In this document: in pieces, positions 62,056 to 64,000 of the stretch
Layout of the letters: each line of letters starts with the position of its first letter
Numbering within the stretch: position 1 is the stretch's first letter
From: an uncultured Croceitalea sp.
GTDB lineage: Bacteria > Bacteroidota > Bacteroidia > Flavobacteriales > Flavobacteriaceae
Direction: 5' to 3'
DNA: 64,000 nucleotides
Assembly: GCA_947495075.1 (NCBI GenBank)
Contig: CANLXH010000002.1
Location: forward strand, 1,178,001-1,242,000
Position numbers and translations under genes: made by a program
Notes under the pieces: model-generated
The model's database searches: none
Seen by the model: only the letters and a program-made list of their open reading frames with translations
Told to the model about the DNA's origin: nothing

Positions 62056-62080
62056 AAATGTTGTACCTATGTTGTACCCA
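62056..62080. repeat. 25-bp direct repeat near right ICE end
   Basis: Identical to 8754-8778. It lies inside the ICE, just left of the tRNA terminator, in the same orientation. Candidate arm-type integrase site. Confidence 0.6.
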
Positions 62081-62091
62081 GCGCATAAAAA

Positions 62092-62117
62092 AAGGCCTCA
62101 CATTTCTGTGAAGCCTT
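62092..62117 (-). terminator. Terminator of tRNA-fMet supplied by the ICE
   Basis: AAGGCCTCACA (62092-62102) pairs with TGTGAAGCCTT (62107-62117); a T-run follows on the minus strand. Different in sequence from the terminator at 8572-8597 but similar in layout, so the ICE brought its own copy. Confidence 0.8.
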
Positions 62118-62128
62118 ATCATTACTAG

Positions 62129-62201
<73 letters not shown>

Positions 62202-62233
62202 ATATGGGTTTTATCTCACTTGTATTAAAACTT

Positions 62234-62256
62234 TTGGGTTATGAACCCAACGAGAT
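62234..62256 (-). repeat. Partial tRNA-fMet anticodon arm copy upstream of the tRNA gene
   Basis: TTGGGTTATGAACCCAACGA (62234-62253) plus GAT resembles the tRNA stretch 62158-62181 with a few changes and keeps the CAT anticodon and its paired stem. It is too short for a tRNA; possibly a remnant of an earlier recombination. Confidence 0.5.
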
Positions 62257-62398
62257 AAAGGACACTTCTATTTAAAGTGGGCGACAAATATACAACCGTT
62301 TTTTACTTCAATCAAAAAAAGTTGTTCCTTTCCTGCAAAATAGTTTCATTCTTTGACAATTCTTATGATTTTTGCTTTAAATAGCTACCTTCGAAAAT

Positions 62399-63778
62399 AT
62401 GGAACAAATCAATACATATTTAAAAAACTTAGATGCTCTTGCTAGTTGGCCTATGTTTATTTTATTGATAGGTGGTGGAATTTTTTTAATGGTATATTCA
62501 AGGCTATCACCTTACCGTTTATTTGGCCATGCTATTGCGATAACAAGAGGTAAATATGATGATAAGAACGCCAAAGGGGAGATTACATCTTTGCAAGCTC
62601 TATCAGCAGCAGTTGCAGCTACCGTCGGTTTAGGTAATATATCTGGAGTTGCATTAGCAATAAGGGACGGAGGTCCAGGTGTAGTTTTTTGGATTTGGAT
62701 GACAGCTATTATTGGTATGTGCATTAAATTTTACTCTTGTAGTCTTTCTATTATGTTTAGAGGAAAAGATTCAGAAGGAAAATTACAAGGTGGTCCTATG
62801 TTTTATATAACTCAAGGCTTAGGCAAAAAATACAAACCCTTAGCTATCTTCTTTTGTATTGCGGGTCTTTTTGGTTTTTTAGGGGTCTTTACTGCTAATC
62901 AGTTTACCGAAACTTTTATGAGCGTAGTTAAGCCAGAAGAAACATTGCTTGCTCTAGGAGGTATTAATGACGATGCGCTATTTTATTGGAAATTACTAAT
63001 AGGTTTTACATTAGCAGCTATAGCTTCATTAGTAATATTTGGGGGGTTAAAAAAAATAGCGAAAGTAGCGACAACACTAGTGCCTTTTATGGCATTTATA
63101 TACCTATTAGCTGTAGTTGTTGTAATTATTTTAAACGCATCACAAGTATTACCCTCATTAAAACTAGTTATTACAGAGGCATTTAATTTTAATACAATGG
63201 TTTCTGGAGGTTTTTGGGGTCTAGTGATTATAGGAGTTAAAAGAGCTATGTTTTCTAATGAAGCGGGTTTAGGTAGTGCGCCGATGTATCATGGACAATC
63301 TAAAACTGATGAACCCATTAGAGAAGGTCTAGTGGCTATGTTGGGGCCTTTTATAGATACAATTGTTATTTGTACATTAACAGCTATAGTTATTATTATT
63401 AGTGGTTCGTATCTGCAAGACAATGAAGGTATTGTAATGACATTAAAGGCTTTTGAAACTACTCTTGGTAGTTATGGAGATGATTTATTAATGATTATTG
63501 TATCTGCTTTTGCACTATCTACATTATTTACCTATTCCTATTATGGCGTTAAGTGCCTCTCTTTTTTAACCAATGCAAAAGTTGGAAAATATTATAACCA
63601 CTTTTTTATATTGATGATTGTTTTGGCGGCAATAGTTTCTTTAGATTTTGTAAAAACACTCATAGATTTATCATATGCTTTAATGGTAATACCAAATATG
63701 ATAGCTGTACTTTTACTTGCTCCTAAGGTGAATAAAGCCGCTAAGATTTATTTTCAAAAAATGAAAAATGAAAAATGA
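62399..63778 (+). CDS. Alanine/glycine:sodium symporter (AGCS family)
   Basis: 459 aa. Polytopic, with typical AGCS motifs: [57 protein letters not shown] and [18 protein letters not shown]. It takes up alanine or glycine with Na+. Located 198 bp downstream of the tRNA on the opposite strand, on host chromosome, and its stop overlaps era. Confidence 0.93.
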   Translation: MEQINTYLKNLDALASWPMFILLIGGGIFLMVYSRLSPYRLFGHAIAITRGKYDDKNAKGEITSLQALSAAVAATVGLGNISGVALAIRDGGPGVVFWIWMTAIIGMCIKFYSCSLSIMFRGKDSEGKLQGGPMFYITQGLGKKYKPLAIFFCIAGLFGFLGVFTANQFTETFMSVVKPEETLLALGGINDDALFYWKLLIGFTLAAIASLVIFGGLKKIAKVATTLVPFMAFIYLLAVVVVIILNASQVLPSLKLVITEAFNFNTMVSGGFWGLVIIGVKRAMFSNEAGLGSAPMYHGQSKTDEPIREGLVAMLGPFIDTIVICTLTAIVIIISGSYLQDNEGIVMTLKAFETTLGSYGDDLLMIIVSAFALSTLFTYSYYGVKCLSFLTNAKVGKYYNHFFILMIVLAAIVSLDFVKTLIDLSYALMVIPNMIAVLLLAPKVNKAAKIYFQKMKNEK

Positions 63779-64000
63779 AAGAACTAAAGCATAAAGCAGG
63801 TTTTGTAAATATTATAGGTAACCCCAATGTGGGGAAATCCACTTTAATGAATGCTTTTATAGGTGAGAAGCTTTCTATTATAACTTCTAAAGCGCAGACT
63901 ACAAGGCATCGCATTCTAGGGATTGTTAACGGAGATGATTTTCAGGTAATTTTGTCTGATACTCCTGGGATTATAAAACCAGCTTACGAAATGCAAAATG
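63775..64000 (+). CDS. era: GTPase Era (3' end cut by window)
   Basis: ATG 63775 overlaps the symporter's stop. The start reads [20 protein letters not shown] then [16 protein letters not shown], with the G1 motif [19 protein letters not shown] (G2) and DTPGI (G3), the exact Era pattern. It acts in 30S ribosome assembly. At least 75 residues are in the window. Confidence 0.95.
   Translation, partial: MKELKHKAGFVNIIGNPNVGKSTLMNAFIGEKLSIITSKAQTTRHRILGIVNGDDFQVILSDTPGIIKPAYEMQN

Overview
The window is a low-GC chromosome segment from a member of the Bacteroidota, most likely a marine-type Flavobacteriaceae. The evidence is the promoter elements of the TAnnTTTG type, a Bacteroidetes-style conjugation module (DUF4134/DUF4133/TraG/TraI/TraJ/TraK/TraM/TraN), an RteC-type regulator, BfmA/BtgA- and DUF5712-type mobilisation genes, HYC_CC_PP and DUF3347 metal proteins, and an era gene preceded by an alanine/sodium symporter.

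Layout. (1) 1-8550 is the flank left of the conjugative element. It holds a truncated acyltransferase gene, a membrane LytTR regulator, a three-gene type II restriction-modification operon (controller, C5-methyltransferase, PLD-type nuclease), two orphan genes and a XerC/D-type tyrosine recombinase, all on the minus strand. They are separated by intergenic blocks rich in imperfect hairpins of 53-62 nt, which makes the block look like an integron-like cassette array in which the recombinase points the same way as the cassettes. (2) 8603-62201 is an integrated conjugative element (ICE) of about 53.5 kb, inserted in the initiator tRNA-fMet gene. The displaced 3' half of the tRNA lies at 8603-8650 and the reconstituted tRNA at 62129-62201. 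A 25-bp direct repeat near both ends (8754-8778, 62056-62080) is a candidate integrase arm site. (3) 62202-64000 is ordinary chromosome: an AGCS symporter and the start of era.

Inside the ICE, from left to right: integrase; a copper/silver and zinc/cadmium/cobalt efflux block (two CusA/CzcA pumps, one fused to TolC; two P1B ATPases; two adaptor proteins; a TolC; DUF3347, haem-binding, DUF3703 and Fur-like proteins); a half-length asparaginase-like gene; a membrane LuxR-type regulator; RteC; an excisionase-like HTH gene with a replication-initiator-like protein and a DnaC-like ATPase; a mercury-uptake module (ArsR, MerTP, GDCC-motif protein) with no MerA; a five-gene defence operon (Wadjet/MksFEBG JetA-B-C-D followed by a Shedu nuclease); an amidase; the type IV secretion genes traE-traN; a lipoprotein; a two-gene candidate defence pair (PD-(D/E)XK-like protein and PHP-ATPase of the TrlF type); the coupling protein, relaxase and mobilisation protein with a candidate oriT upstream; RadC and SSB; a noncoding block of about 800 bp; and a DUF4238 gene beside the right end.

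How it may work together. RteC and the LuxR-like protein probably control excision and transfer; repeated CCGTA/TACGG motifs lie before rteC and before the excisionase-like gene. The tra, coupling and relaxase genes would move the element. The cargo gives metal tolerance and several layers of defence against plasmids and phages. Gene names and domain calls come from reading translated sequence and remembered family signatures; no database search was run.
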